Assembly (NCBI GenBank): GCA_035543455.1
Contig: DATKKE010000051.1
Location: 1-30,599, forward strand
Direction of reading: 5' to 3'
DNA: 30,599 nucleotides
Source of the DNA: CAIKOD01 sp035543455
GTDB taxonomy: Archaea; Halobacteriota; Methanomicrobia; Methanomicrobiales; Methanospirillaceae
Below the pieces are notes generated by a model. It had not been told where the DNA came from, made no database searches, and was given only the letters and a program-made list of their open reading frames with translations. The position numbers and the translations under genes were made by a program. Below, in pieces: positions 23,054-30,413 of the stretch (within the stretch, counting starts at the first letter, position 1; the number at the start of each line of letters is the position of its first letter).

Positions 23054-23395
23054 ATGACTAAGGATCTGAAGGAACTTGAGAAGCAAATCGGAAAAGTACC
23101 AAAATTTTTCCAGGAACTGACAGTGAATGACCCTGAAATGTTTGACATGGTCATGAAGCTCGAAGGCCATATATGGGATGACGGCGCACTGACACGGAAA
23201 ACAAAGAAGCTGATTGCAATCGCAATCGCTGCGTCCATGCGGGACCAGCATGCCACCCATGCCCAGCTGCTCGGGGCATCGAAACTCGGGCTCACCAAAA
23301 AAGAGGTTGAAGAGGCACTTCGTGTCGCATTCCTCCTTGCCGGGATGCCCGCCTATGTTTACGGGAAAGCCCAGCTGGACGAAGTGATGAAATAA
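23054..23395 (+). CDS. Carboxymuconolactone decarboxylase/AhpD-like protein without redox cysteines
   Basis: The 113-aa all-helical protein has the CMD-family layout: KVPKFFQELTVNDPEMF, then LTRKTKKLIAIAIAASMRDQHATHAQLLGASKLGLTKKEV. In AhpD the core helix carries a CxxC pair that relays electrons to peroxiredoxin; here the matching stretch is MRDQHATHA with no Cys at all, though the two His are present. Thus it cannot act as a classical AhpD and may instead be a structural or hydrolytic relative. It lies between desulforedoxin and peroxiredoxin in one operon, which suggests a peroxide-defence role by context only. Confidence 0.85.
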   Translation: MTKDLKELEKQIGKVPKFFQELTVNDPEMFDMVMKLEGHIWDDGALTRKTKKLIAIAIAASMRDQHATHAQLLGASKLGLTKKEVEEALRVAFLLAGMPAYVYGKAQLDEVMK

Positions 23396-23406
23396 GGGTG
23401 AGAGGG

Positions 23407-24060
23407 ATGTGCGGAGAATTGGGTTCCGGGCGGATGCCTGTACTCGGAGAACCGGCCCCGGATTTTAGTGCCGAGACTACGCAGGGGCCCCTGAAGCTCT
23501 CTGATCTCAAAGGAAAATGGGTAGTGCTGTTCTCTCATCCGGCAGATTTTACCCCGGTCTGCACAACCGAGTTTCTTGCATTCGCATCGGTCTACGACGA
23601 TCTGAAGGCAATGAACGTGCAGCTCCTCGGACTTTCGGTAGACAGCGTATCGGCCCACCTTGCATGGATTCACGCGATAAAAGAGAAAATGGGAGTCGAT
23701 ATCCCGTTCCCTGTCATTGCCGACCTGTCGATGAACATTGCAAAGACGTACGGAATGATCCACGAGGGCCAGAGCACCACGGCAGCGGTCAGGACCGTGT
23801 TTTTCATTGACGATAAAGGGATTATGAGGGCGATGATCTATTACCCGCTCCAGAACGGCCGTTACATCCCTGAAATTCTACGCCTTATCAAGGCATTGCA
23901 GACGACAGATGCCCACGGGGTATCGACACCGGCAAACTGGCAACCCGGGGATAAGGTTGTCGTCCCACCGCCGAAGACTGCGGATGAGATGAAAAAGCGG
24001 CCGACCGAGGGGTATGAATGCAAGGACTGGTACCTCTGCTTTAAAAAAATCCAGGGTTAG
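23407..24060 (+). CDS. Peroxiredoxin (archaeal Prx6/AhpC type)
   Basis: The enzyme reduces hydrogen peroxide and organic peroxides through a peroxidatic Cys in SHPADFTPVCTTEF (Cys52 from this start). The C-terminal ECKDWYLCFKK has two Cys at the position of the resolving Cys pair in archaeal 2-Cys Prx6-like proteins. Length is 217 residues, as expected. Starts in frame are GTG at 23398, ATG at 23407 and ATG at 23434 (MPVLGEPAPDF); I prefer 23407 because gggtgag precedes it, but 23434 is the family core start. It lies just after the AhpD-like gene. A T-rich stretch at 24067-24073 may end the operon. Confidence 0.94.
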   Translation: MCGELGSGRMPVLGEPAPDFSAETTQGPLKLSDLKGKWVVLFSHPADFTPVCTTEFLAFASVYDDLKAMNVQLLGLSVDSVSAHLAWIHAIKEKMGVDIPFPVIADLSMNIAKTYGMIHEGQSTTAAVRTVFFIDDKGIMRAMIYYPLQNGRYIPEILRLIKALQTTDAHGVSTPANWQPGDKVVVPPPKTADEMKKRPTEGYECKDWYLCFKKIQG

Positions 24061-24099
24061 CACCAATCTTTTTTATTATCCCGCGGCTAAGGCTCATTC

Positions 24100-24726
24100 A
24101 TGCCGATCAACGTCCTTGCATTCGCATGCAGCCCGCGACGGGGAGGGAATTCTGAAACGCTCCTTGACTGGTTACTTGACGCAATGAAACAGGATCCGGA
24201 CGTGCAGGTTGAGAAAATTCCCATCGTGGAGGCCGATGTGAACCCCTGCAGGGGATGCAACGCCTGCGAGGTTCTTAATTATTGTGTCCAGAAGGACGGA
24301 ATGGTGAGCATCCACAATAAAATCATTGCGGCCGATATCATCATTTTTGCCTCCCCGATCTTCTGCATGGGCGTCTCCTCGCAGGGAAAAGCACTGATAG
24401 ACCGGGCCCAGGTATTTCGTTCACGGAAATACGTCCTGAAGCTCCCCATCGTGCCGCCGGAACGGAAAGGAAAGCGCCTTGGTATCTTCCTTGCGACCGC
24501 CGGACAGACATGGGACCATGTTTTCGACGGTGCCGTAATGTCGGTCAAGTGTTTTTTTCACGTCATCGATATCCGTGACAGCGATATCCATTACCTCATG
24601 ATCAGGGGAGTAGATGAAAAAGGAGCAATTCTCTCCCATCCGACTGCGAAACAGGATGCAGAGCGACTGGGAAAAGAAGTGCTGTCGATTCTCCGGAGCA
24701 GGTTTCCGGCTGTGAGCAGGGAATGA
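24100..24726 (+). CDS. Iron-sulfur flavoprotein (Isf family), paralog 1
   Basis: The 208-aa flavodoxin-fold protein starts INVLAFACSPRRGGNSETLL (FMN phosphate loop) and has CRGCNACEVLNYC, the compact CxxCxxCx5C motif that binds the [4Fe-4S] cluster in Methanosarcina Isf. It also has FASPIFCMGVSSQGKALIDR, the second FMN region. Isf dimers accept electrons from ferredoxin and reduce O2 and H2O2 to water, so a protective role fits the neighbours. It overlaps the next gene by four bases (ATGA). It shares the layout of paralog 2, arguing for tandem duplication. Confidence 0.88.
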   Translation: MPINVLAFACSPRRGGNSETLLDWLLDAMKQDPDVQVEKIPIVEADVNPCRGCNACEVLNYCVQKDGMVSIHNKIIAADIIIFASPIFCMGVSSQGKALIDRAQVFRSRKYVLKLPIVPPERKGKRLGIFLATAGQTWDHVFDGAVMSVKCFFHVIDIRDSDIHYLMIRGVDEKGAILSHPTAKQDAERLGKEVLSILRSRFPAVSRE

Positions 24727-25355
24727 GTGTAACCGTTATAGGGATCTCAGGCAGTCCTCACCGCCATGGGAATACCGAGACGCTCCTCGATAGTTTTCTT
24801 GACGGGGCACGCAAATCAGGGGGGGCAGTTGATAAAGTCATTTTAAAAGAACTCTCATATGCCGCCTGCAGGGGCTGCAATGCCTGCCATAAGACGGGGG
24901 AATGTATCGTTGAGGATGAAGCACCCGGCCTGTTCGACCGCATTATGGCCGCCGATTGTGTGGCCGTTGCGTCACCGATCTATAGCATGGGAATCACTGC
25001 CGAACTGAAAGGACTTATCGACCGCACCCAGTATATCTGGGCCCGCAAATTTATTTTAAAGACCCTGTATTTTCCGAACGAACAGATAAAAAGACATAAG
25101 GGGATTTTTATCTCAACTGCCGGCCTTTCGTGGGATCACGTGTTCGATGCGGCATTTCCTATTATTACGGCCTTTTTCAATACGATCGGATACGAATACT
25201 ATGATAATATCATTGCAAACGATATGGACCGGTACAAGGGGATACGGGGGCATCCGACCGCCCTGAAAGAGGCATTCGAAAAGGGTGAAAAGATGGTCAG
25301 GGTAATAGAGGCATTAAAGCAGGCGGACGAAAAACCAGGAGGCGGAAAAACATAA
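24723..25355 (+). CDS. Iron-sulfur flavoprotein (Isf family), paralog 2
   Basis: The 210-aa protein is a paralog of the preceding gene: VIGISGSPHRHGNTETLLDSF (FMN loop), CRGCNACHKTGEC (cluster motif CxxCxxCx5C) and ASPIYSMGITAELKGLIDR (FMN region). Both keep a late GQTWDHVFDGA/GLSWDHVFDAA segment and an HPTA motif near the end. The start overlaps the stop of paralog 1, so the two are translated together and may form a heterodimer or have split roles. It ends three bases before the stop of a small convergent frame. Confidence 0.88.
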   Translation: MSVTVIGISGSPHRHGNTETLLDSFLDGARKSGGAVDKVILKELSYAACRGCNACHKTGECIVEDEAPGLFDRIMAADCVAVASPIYSMGITAELKGLIDRTQYIWARKFILKTLYFPNEQIKRHKGIFISTAGLSWDHVFDAAFPIITAFFNTIGYEYYDNIIANDMDRYKGIRGHPTALKEAFEKGEKMVRVIEALKQADEKPGGGKT

Positions 25356-25357
25356 TT

Positions 25358-25525
25358 TCAAAGGTTGCTGATTATATTGACCCGGATTGAAATCCCGCTT
25401 TCTTCGTCAAATTCCCTGATACGGCATGACGCCCCTTCGACCATTCCCTCACCCGTCGGGATCAGAGACGATTCACTGGTCAGTGCCCTGAGGGTACATG
25501 GAAAGACACAGATCTGAAAAACCAC
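25358..25525 (-). CDS. Small hypothetical protein (55 aa, GTG start)
   Basis: A minus-strand frame starts at a GTG with gaggt four bases upstream and reads VVFQICVFPCTLRALTSESS, then TGEGMVEGASCRIREFDEES, ending IISNL. There is no other start; the frame is closed upstream by a TGA. The stop lies three bases from the convergent flavoprotein stop, a packing typical of real genes, and residue composition is protein-like. I do not recognise the family. It could also be the truncated end of a longer gene lost to rearrangement before cbiM. Confidence 0.4.
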   Translation of the reverse strand: MVFQICVFPCTLRALTSESSLIPTGEGMVEGASCRIREFDEESGISIRVNIISNL

Positions 25526-25589
25526 TTGAACCTCAATTTTTTCCCATGTTCATGCTCGATACAAATTGCTGATCTCTTAGGTCTCGCGC

Positions 25590-25605
25590 TTAGTATTACA
25601 ACTAA
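25590..25605. promoter_or_regulatory. Inverted repeat upstream of cbiM (TTAGT-N6-ACTAA)
   Basis: TTAGT (25590-25594) and ACTAA (25601-25605) form a palindrome about 110 bases before cbiM. The same half-site recurs at 25662-25684. A metal-responsive repressor site is a guess from position and symmetry. Confidence 0.35.
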
Positions 25606-25661
25606 CAAAGATCCCCGGGACTCCAAAAATATTCCAAGACGTGACAAATACCTTCAAAAAC

Positions 25662-25684
25662 AACTAAGCAAGTTTTATTTAGTT
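25662..25684. promoter_or_regulatory. Inverted repeat around the cbiM TATA box (AACTAA-N11-TTAGTT)
   Basis: AACTAA (25662-25667) and TTAGTT (25679-25684) flank the TATA-like ttttattt at 25673-25680. This is where a repressor would block the promoter of the cobalt operon. cbiM starts at 25714 with no evident ribosome binding site and a very short predicted leader. Confidence 0.45.
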
Positions 25685-25713
25685 AATGCAAGTAAAGTTG
25701 ATCCTGAACAATC

Positions 25714-26436
25714 ATGCACATCATGGAAGGATTCTTACCCTGGCAATGGTGCCTCTTATGGTGGCTCGTTGCTATTCCATTCCTAATTCTAGGAATTATT
25801 GAACTGAGAAAAATGATGCGGAAGGATCGGGAATACCTACCGTTGCTTGGTGTCTGCGGAGCTTTTATTTTTATTTTGTCTGCTCTCAAACTGCCATCGG
25901 TGACAGGCAGTTGTTCCCATCCGACCGGGACCGGTCTCTCAACGATCTGTTTTGGAGTCTTCATTACTTCCATTATCGGAGGAATTGTCCTGCTTTTTCA
26001 GGCGCTCCTGCTTGCTCACGGTGGCTTGTCCACACTCGGCGCCAACATGGTTTCGATGGCGATTGGTGGCCCCATTGCGGGATACGCAGTTTACCGGCTC
26101 CTAAAAGATACTTCCTTAAATATCTACATTACCGTATTCATCGTCTGCGCGGTCGCCGATTTGGTTACGTATGTTATCACATCATTCGAACTTGCACTCG
26201 CATACCCCGCCCAGGTCGGCGGTGTAATCGGGTCGTTTAGTGCATTCTTCGTGATATTTGCGATCACCCAGGTCCCTCTTGCGATTGTCGAAGGATGTGT
26301 CCTGGCCCTTGTCTTCAAGTACATTGTCCAGATCAAACCTGATATTCTTATAAAACTCAATGTCTTTTCAGAGGAACAGATTACCGGGGCACGGATATCA
26401 CGTGAACCCGGCTCACCAGGCGGGGACAAATCATGA
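25714..26436 (+). CDS. cbiM: Cobalt ECF transporter substrate-binding subunit CbiM
   Basis: CbiM is the cobalt-binding membrane subunit of the CbiMNQO energy-coupling-factor importer, which supplies Co2+ for corrinoids (needed by methyl-CoM-forming methyltransferase). The protein begins MHIMEG: after Met removal the N-terminal amine and His2 are metal ligands, and a second conserved part reads SVTGSCSHPTGTGLS. About seven membrane segments follow in 240 residues. The end overlaps the cbiN start by four bases (ATGA). Regulation may involve the inverted repeats around its promoter at 25590-25684. Confidence 0.96.
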   Translation: MHIMEGFLPWQWCLLWWLVAIPFLILGIIELRKMMRKDREYLPLLGVCGAFIFILSALKLPSVTGSCSHPTGTGLSTICFGVFITSIIGGIVLLFQALLLAHGGLSTLGANMVSMAIGGPIAGYAVYRLLKDTSLNIYITVFIVCAVADLVTYVITSFELALAYPAQVGGVIGSFSAFFVIFAITQVPLAIVEGCVLALVFKYIVQIKPDILIKLNVFSEEQITGARISREPGSPGGDKS

Positions 26437-26741
26437 TTCGGGACAGGAAACTTGAACTAATCACTGCAGTGGCGGTCCTTGCATTCGTCATTGTCTTCCT
26501 GGTCGTAAGCTCTGGCGGAACTCACGCGTTCAGCGGATCAGACGATGTAGGATCAGAGAAGGTAGCTGAGCTGACCGGTCATCCGGTAGATTCATTCAAA
26601 CCGCTTATACCGCAGTATGAACCCCCGAGTGGTGAGATCGAAGCCACGCTCTTCGCGCTTCAGGCTGCATTCGGCGGTATCCTTCTCGGGTTTGTATTCG
26701 GGTACTGGCTCGGTCAGAAAAAACAAATGCCAACCTCATGA
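26433..26741 (+). CDS. cbiN: Cobalt transport protein CbiN
   Basis: The 102-aa protein has two membrane helices (about 9-28 and 72-92) joined by an outside loop containing FSGSDDVGSEKVAEL and FKPLIPQYEPPSGEIE, a typical CbiN pattern. CbiN loads metal into CbiM and distinguishes cobalt systems from NikMN-type nickel systems, so cobalt is the likelier substrate. It overlaps cbiM by four bases; cbiQ starts six bases after its stop. Confidence 0.93.
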   Translation: MIRDRKLELITAVAVLAFVIVFLVVSSGGTHAFSGSDDVGSEKVAELTGHPVDSFKPLIPQYEPPSGEIEATLFALQAAFGGILLGFVFGYWLGQKKQMPTS

Positions 26742-26747
26742 TATCCC

Positions 26748-27542
26748 ATGTTTGAACAAATCCTTGACAGTGTCGCACAGCAGAGTGCATTCCGGCAGAT
26801 CCATCCGGGAACTAAGCTCATCCTCTGTCTTGGTTCTCTCATCATCTGCCTTGTTTCGCCGACACCCGTTGTCCCGCTTATTTCTGGAATTGTGCTTAGT
26901 CTCGTGTTAATTATCTCGGCCCGGGTCTCCCCCGTCCTGTATGGGGAACTGCTGCTGGGCCCGGTAGTATTAACGGTAATTAGCATTGTAATTCTCCTGT
27001 TTATGCTCGGCGGCGGAGTTGTCGTCTGGCAGTTTTCCCCGGTATCCTGGATCAATCTCACGATCACGGACGCGGCAATCCGCCAGTCCGTTCTCATACT
27101 CTGCCGGGTCTTCGGGTGTTCGGTCTCGCTCTTCTTCATCGCCCTCACCACGCCGATGACGGATCTCTTCAATGGGATGAAACGTGCCAGGATTCCGGTC
27201 GAACTAATCGACCTGATGATGATTGTATACCGGTATATCTTCATTGTCTATGCTCAGGCAGTCGAGATCTGGCAGGCACAGGTGATGCGGCTTGGCTACA
27301 GCCGACCGGCCGAGGCAGTACGATCCTTTTCAACACTCTGCGGGATGCTTTTCATCACCAGCTGGAATGCGGGAGAGGACTTGATCCAAGCAATGGACTG
27401 CCGATGCTATGACGGCATAATGCCATCATTGGACCGGGCGGAACCTATGCGGATTCGATCGCTCCTGCCGGTATTGATTTATCTTATCTTTCTGGGCGGA
27501 GTTCTGCTTGTTTCGACAGCAAGGGTCGTGATTCCGGTATGA
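26748..27542 (+). CDS. cbiQ: Cobalt ECF transporter T component CbiQ
   Basis: CbiQ couples ATP hydrolysis by CbiO to movement of CbiM. The 264-aa protein has five to six membrane segments and the two cytosolic coupling motifs of T components: QVMRLGYS and AMDCRCYDG, in place of the usual A-R-G forms. The usual length is about 225-265. The stop overlaps the cbiO ATG by four bases. Confidence 0.94.
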   Translation: MFEQILDSVAQQSAFRQIHPGTKLILCLGSLIICLVSPTPVVPLISGIVLSLVLIISARVSPVLYGELLLGPVVLTVISIVILLFMLGGGVVVWQFSPVSWINLTITDAAIRQSVLILCRVFGCSVSLFFIALTTPMTDLFNGMKRARIPVELIDLMMIVYRYIFIVYAQAVEIWQAQVMRLGYSRPAEAVRSFSTLCGMLFITSWNAGEDLIQAMDCRCYDGIMPSLDRAEPMRIRSLLPVLIYLIFLGGVLLVSTARVVIPV

Positions 27543-28744
27543 GTGTCATTCTTGAAGCACGGGATATCAGGTACAGCTACCCAAGAGGACCTGAAGTAAT
27601 CAAAGGAATCAGCTTCCATATCCGCAGGGGTGAGAAGATTGCCCTTGTGGGACCAAACGGGGCTGGGAAATCCACGCTGCTACGGATGTTCAACGGTATG
27701 ATTCGCCCGGGTTCGGGCATGATGCTGTTCGACAATAGACCGATCATGTACGATACCCCTTCCCTCCGCCAGCTTCGCCAGCGGGTCGGGTACGTGCTAC
27801 AGAACCCGGACCGCCAGATCATTGCCCCCACGGTCTGGCAGGATGTGGCATTCGGTCCTGTGAACCTCAGGCATGACGAACGGACTATCAAGGAGGACGT
27901 CGCTCTTGCGCTCCGGCATGTCGGGCTGGAGGGTTTTGACCGGCGTGTCCCGCACCAGCTCTCCGGGGGAGAGAAGAAACGTGTCGCAATCGCCGGGGTG
28001 CTGGCAATGCACCCGGACGTGCTGGTATTTGACGAGCCCACAAGCGATCTGGATCCCTCCGGTTCGGAGGATATCATGGAACTTTTAGACGAACTGAACC
28101 AGGAAGGTAAAACCGTGATCATCTCAACGCACGACGTGGAACTTGCATATCCCTGGGCTGACCGTGCGATCCTCATCCTGAACGGCAGGATTCTTCAGGA
28201 AGACAAGCCGGAAGCGGCATTCGGGAACCCGGAGTATGTCCGCATGGCGCACCTCTCGGTCCCGGCCCTCCTCGAACTCTCCATAGAACTGGGACGTCGA
28301 GGATATATTCAACCGGATAGAAAGCCACGCAGTGTTCTGGACATGATAGAAATTATTGAAAACATGCTCCACGGTTCATGCTGGAACCAGAAACCCGGCA
28401 CAATCTCTGTCTGCAATGTTGATGAGGAATACGACATACCTATCTCATCCTACATTGCGTCACGGGAGAACCTGGCCATCGGGACGATGGGGACCCGTGC
28501 GAAACAACGCGCTGCCCATGAACAGCTGAACGTGGAATTCACGTACGGCGTGATCGATAAATGCATTCTGAGAGCACTGCGGGGCCAGGATTCCCTTATC
28601 CTGACGACCGGAAGTATGGCGGGCCGTGTGGTGACCAGAGTGGATGCCTACTGCAAAGAGAGCGGAAATAAAATCGCGGTTATCCCGATAGGGTCTTCCG
28701 GACCGCGACCACCGGCAGATAGTGTGAACGAGAAGGCTGAGTAG
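27539..28744 (+). CDS. cbiO: Cobalt ECF transporter ATPase CbiO with unusual C-terminal domain
   Basis: Residues 1-270 are a standard CbiO ATPase: Walker A GPNGAGKST (38-46), Q-loop YVLQNPDRQ (85-93), signature LSGGEKKRVA (141-150), Walker B VLVFDEPT (161-168) and H-loop STHD (196-199). Normal CbiO proteins end near 275-285; this one has 401 residues. The extra part (about 275-395) is not ABC-like. It contains ISVCNVDEEYDIPISSYIA, LAIGTMGTRAKQ, VEFTYGVIDKCILRALRG, LILTTGSMAGRVVTRVDAYC and IAVIPIGSSG, and looks like an alpha/beta domain with two Gly-rich turns. I do not recognise it; a metal- or nucleotide-sensing domain that adjusts transport is one possibility. The CDF exporter starts two bases downstream. 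Confidence 0.93.
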   Translation: MSVILEARDIRYSYPRGPEVIKGISFHIRRGEKIALVGPNGAGKSTLLRMFNGMIRPGSGMMLFDNRPIMYDTPSLRQLRQRVGYVLQNPDRQIIAPTVWQDVAFGPVNLRHDERTIKEDVALALRHVGLEGFDRRVPHQLSGGEKKRVAIAGVLAMHPDVLVFDEPTSDLDPSGSEDIMELLDELNQEGKTVIISTHDVELAYPWADRAILILNGRILQEDKPEAAFGNPEYVRMAHLSVPALLELSIELGRRGYIQPDRKPRSVLDMIEIIENMLHGSCWNQKPGTISVCNVDEEYDIPISSYIASRENLAIGTMGTRAKQRAAHEQLNVEFTYGVIDKCILRALRGQDSLILTTGSMAGRVVTRVDAYCKESGNKIAVIPIGSSGPRPPADSVNEKAE

Positions 28745-28745
28745 T

Positions 28746-29858
28746 ATGACTCTTGAAAAAGAAGACCCCGATCACGTAGATGATCGTGATCATAAGCACA
28801 ATCATGAGCACGGACATAGTCGCAGTTATGCTTCCGACGAAGATCACGACCATCACAACGATCATGGATACGATCACAATTTGAGCGAATCCCACGGGCA
28901 TTCCCATACCCACAGTATTGTAGATCCTTCGATTCTCACAACTGAACGGGGCATCTGGGCAGTTAAATGGTCGTTTGTCGGCCTGTTTATCACGGCATTC
29001 TTCCAGATCATAATCGTTTATTACTCCGGGAGTATCGCATTATTAGCCGATACGATTCACAACTTCGGTGACGCACTCACTTCGATTCCGCTTTTGATCG
29101 CGTTCACGCTCGCCCGGTGGAAACCGACAAAACGGTTCACGTACGGATATGGCCGGGTTGAGGACATTGCCGGAGTCTTTGTGGTCCTGATGATCCTTAT
29201 CTCAGCTATCGTCGCCGGATATGTCTCCATCGATCGGCTCCTTCATCCACAAAAGGTATCGTTTCTCTGGGCGGTGGCAGCAGCTGCAATCGTCGGATTT
29301 ATCGGCAATGAGGCGGTGGCACAACTCCGTATCCGGGTGGGAAAAGAAATCGGCAGTGCTGCGGTAGTTGCTGACGGACAGCATGCCCGGGTTGACGGTC
29401 TCACGAGCCTCGCGGTCCTCATCGGTGCTATCGGTGTTTATCTTGGTTTCCCGCTCGCAGATCCGATCATCAGTCTCATTATCACTGTCGCGATATTCTG
29501 GATTGTGTGGGAATCCGGTGCAACGATATTCACGCGGCTGCTTGACGGTGTCGATCCGGAAATCACTGAAGAGATACGCCATGCTGCAGTTCATGCTGAA
29601 GGAGTGAAAGAGGTTACCGATGTCAAGGTGAGATGGCTGGGGCACCGGCTCCATGCGGAAGTAAATATCACGGTAGATGCATCGTTTTCAGTCGAAAAGG
29701 GGCATGAAATTGCCAAAGAATTCCGGCATGAACTGCTTCATCATCTCCGGTTTCTCTCAGACGCCACTATTCATGTCGATCCCGAAACGGCTTCAGGTCC
29801 TGAGTACCACCATATCGAACAGCACCTTCACGGCGGGCTGCCAGTCCATTCGCATTGA
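28746..29858 (+). CDS. Cation diffusion facilitator with His/Asp-rich N-terminus
   Basis: The 370-aa exporter has a long cytosolic N-terminus (1-57) packed with His, Asp and Asn, six membrane segments and a C-terminal cytosolic metal-binding domain. TM2 holds HNFGD and TM5 holds HARVD, the HxxxD/HxxxD sites usual for Zn/Co/Cd-type CDFs rather than Fe/Mn types. The end is also His-rich (HLHGGLPVHSH). It starts two bases after the cbiO stop, so it is co-transcribed with the cobalt importer, suggesting a homeostatic valve for Co2+; the metal itself is inferred. The last codons overlap the 27-bp repeat shared with 30553-30579. Confidence 0.92.
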   Translation: MTLEKEDPDHVDDRDHKHNHEHGHSRSYASDEDHDHHNDHGYDHNLSESHGHSHTHSIVDPSILTTERGIWAVKWSFVGLFITAFFQIIIVYYSGSIALLADTIHNFGDALTSIPLLIAFTLARWKPTKRFTYGYGRVEDIAGVFVVLMILISAIVAGYVSIDRLLHPQKVSFLWAVAAAAIVGFIGNEAVAQLRIRVGKEIGSAAVVADGQHARVDGLTSLAVLIGAIGVYLGFPLADPIISLIITVAIFWIVWESGATIFTRLLDGVDPEITEEIRHAAVHAEGVKEVTDVKVRWLGHRLHAEVNITVDASFSVEKGHEIAKEFRHELLHHLRFLSDATIHVDPETASGPEYHHIEQHLHGGLPVHSH

Positions 29859-29862
29859 AACG
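29836..29862. repeat. Direct repeat copy A (27 bp, one mismatch)
   Basis: The segment covers the last codons and stop of the CDF gene. It matches 30553-30579 over 27 bases with a single mismatch at base five; the last 22 bases are identical (ccagtccattcgcattg...). Confidence 0.8.
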
Positions 29863-29910
29863 GGATGAGATATGAAATCAGGTTGAAACAACGATCAAAG
29901 GAGGAAATTG

Positions 29911-30279
29911 ATGTCAAAATATTATGGGTTAAACCCTGAAACTTCAACGAAACACGCAATTGAACAATTTGAAAATGAAGTCATTATCCGACATAACAAT
30001 CAGATGCTCGTCGGAACCGTATATGTCGATATGCAGAACGACCTCTGGGCGGTTGGGGTAGCTTATAACCTGTCTCACCACCCAGGCCTGCATGGACGCG
30101 AACACGAGCTCGAAGTGCGTTATTCCTATTCACCGGAGCAGGGAAACACGGTGAAAATGTTCCGTTCCGATCCTGGTGAAGAAACACAATTTAAGGCTGA
30201 ATCGTTCAGCAATCCCGATGCCTTTGTCAGGTACGTCGTTACTCATGAGCGGAACGTATTGAATCGTCCGGCACAATAG
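29911..30279 (+). CDS. Hypothetical protein, 122 aa
   Basis: The frame starts at an ATG with a very strong ribosome binding site (aaaggagg, 29898-29905); a TTG one codon earlier is less likely. The protein is soluble and hydrophilic, with MSKYYGLNPETSTKHAIEQF at the start, a middle rich in His (LSHHPGLHGREHELE) and no Cys or membrane segment. I do not recognise a family. It lies 52 bases after the CDF stop and between two copies of a 27-bp repeat, so it may belong to a small inserted segment. Confidence 0.7.
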   Translation: MSKYYGLNPETSTKHAIEQFENEVIIRHNNQMLVGTVYVDMQNDLWAVGVAYNLSHHPGLHGREHELEVRYSYSPEQGNTVKMFRSDPGEETQFKAESFSNPDAFVRYVVTHERNVLNRPAQ

Positions 30280-30307
30280 GCTGCGGGGATTTTCAAGGGA
30301 GGGAACG

Positions 30308-30406
30308 ATGCTGGATTTGATACTATGGGCATCCGGGAATGTTGACTCTGCTTTGGTGCTGAGCGAATTTGACTGGACGAATACGCTGGAAGGAGAGGTA
30401 AGGTAA
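30308..30406 (+). CDS. Very small hypothetical protein (32 aa)
   Basis: An ATG frame preceded by a strong agggaggg ribosome binding site encodes MLDLILWASGNVDSALVLSE and ends LEGEVR. The ribosome binding site is the main support. It follows the 122-aa gene by 28 bases and could be co-transcribed. Function is unknown. Confidence 0.45.
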   Translation: MLDLILWASGNVDSALVLSEFDWTNTLEGEVR

Positions 30407-30413
30407 CAGGCGG

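Noticed and set aside
25526..25786. An 86-codon plus-strand frame running into cbiM
   Set aside because: It crosses the cbiM promoter and its start, lacks a ribosome binding site, and is in another frame from the clearly correct MHIMEG start.
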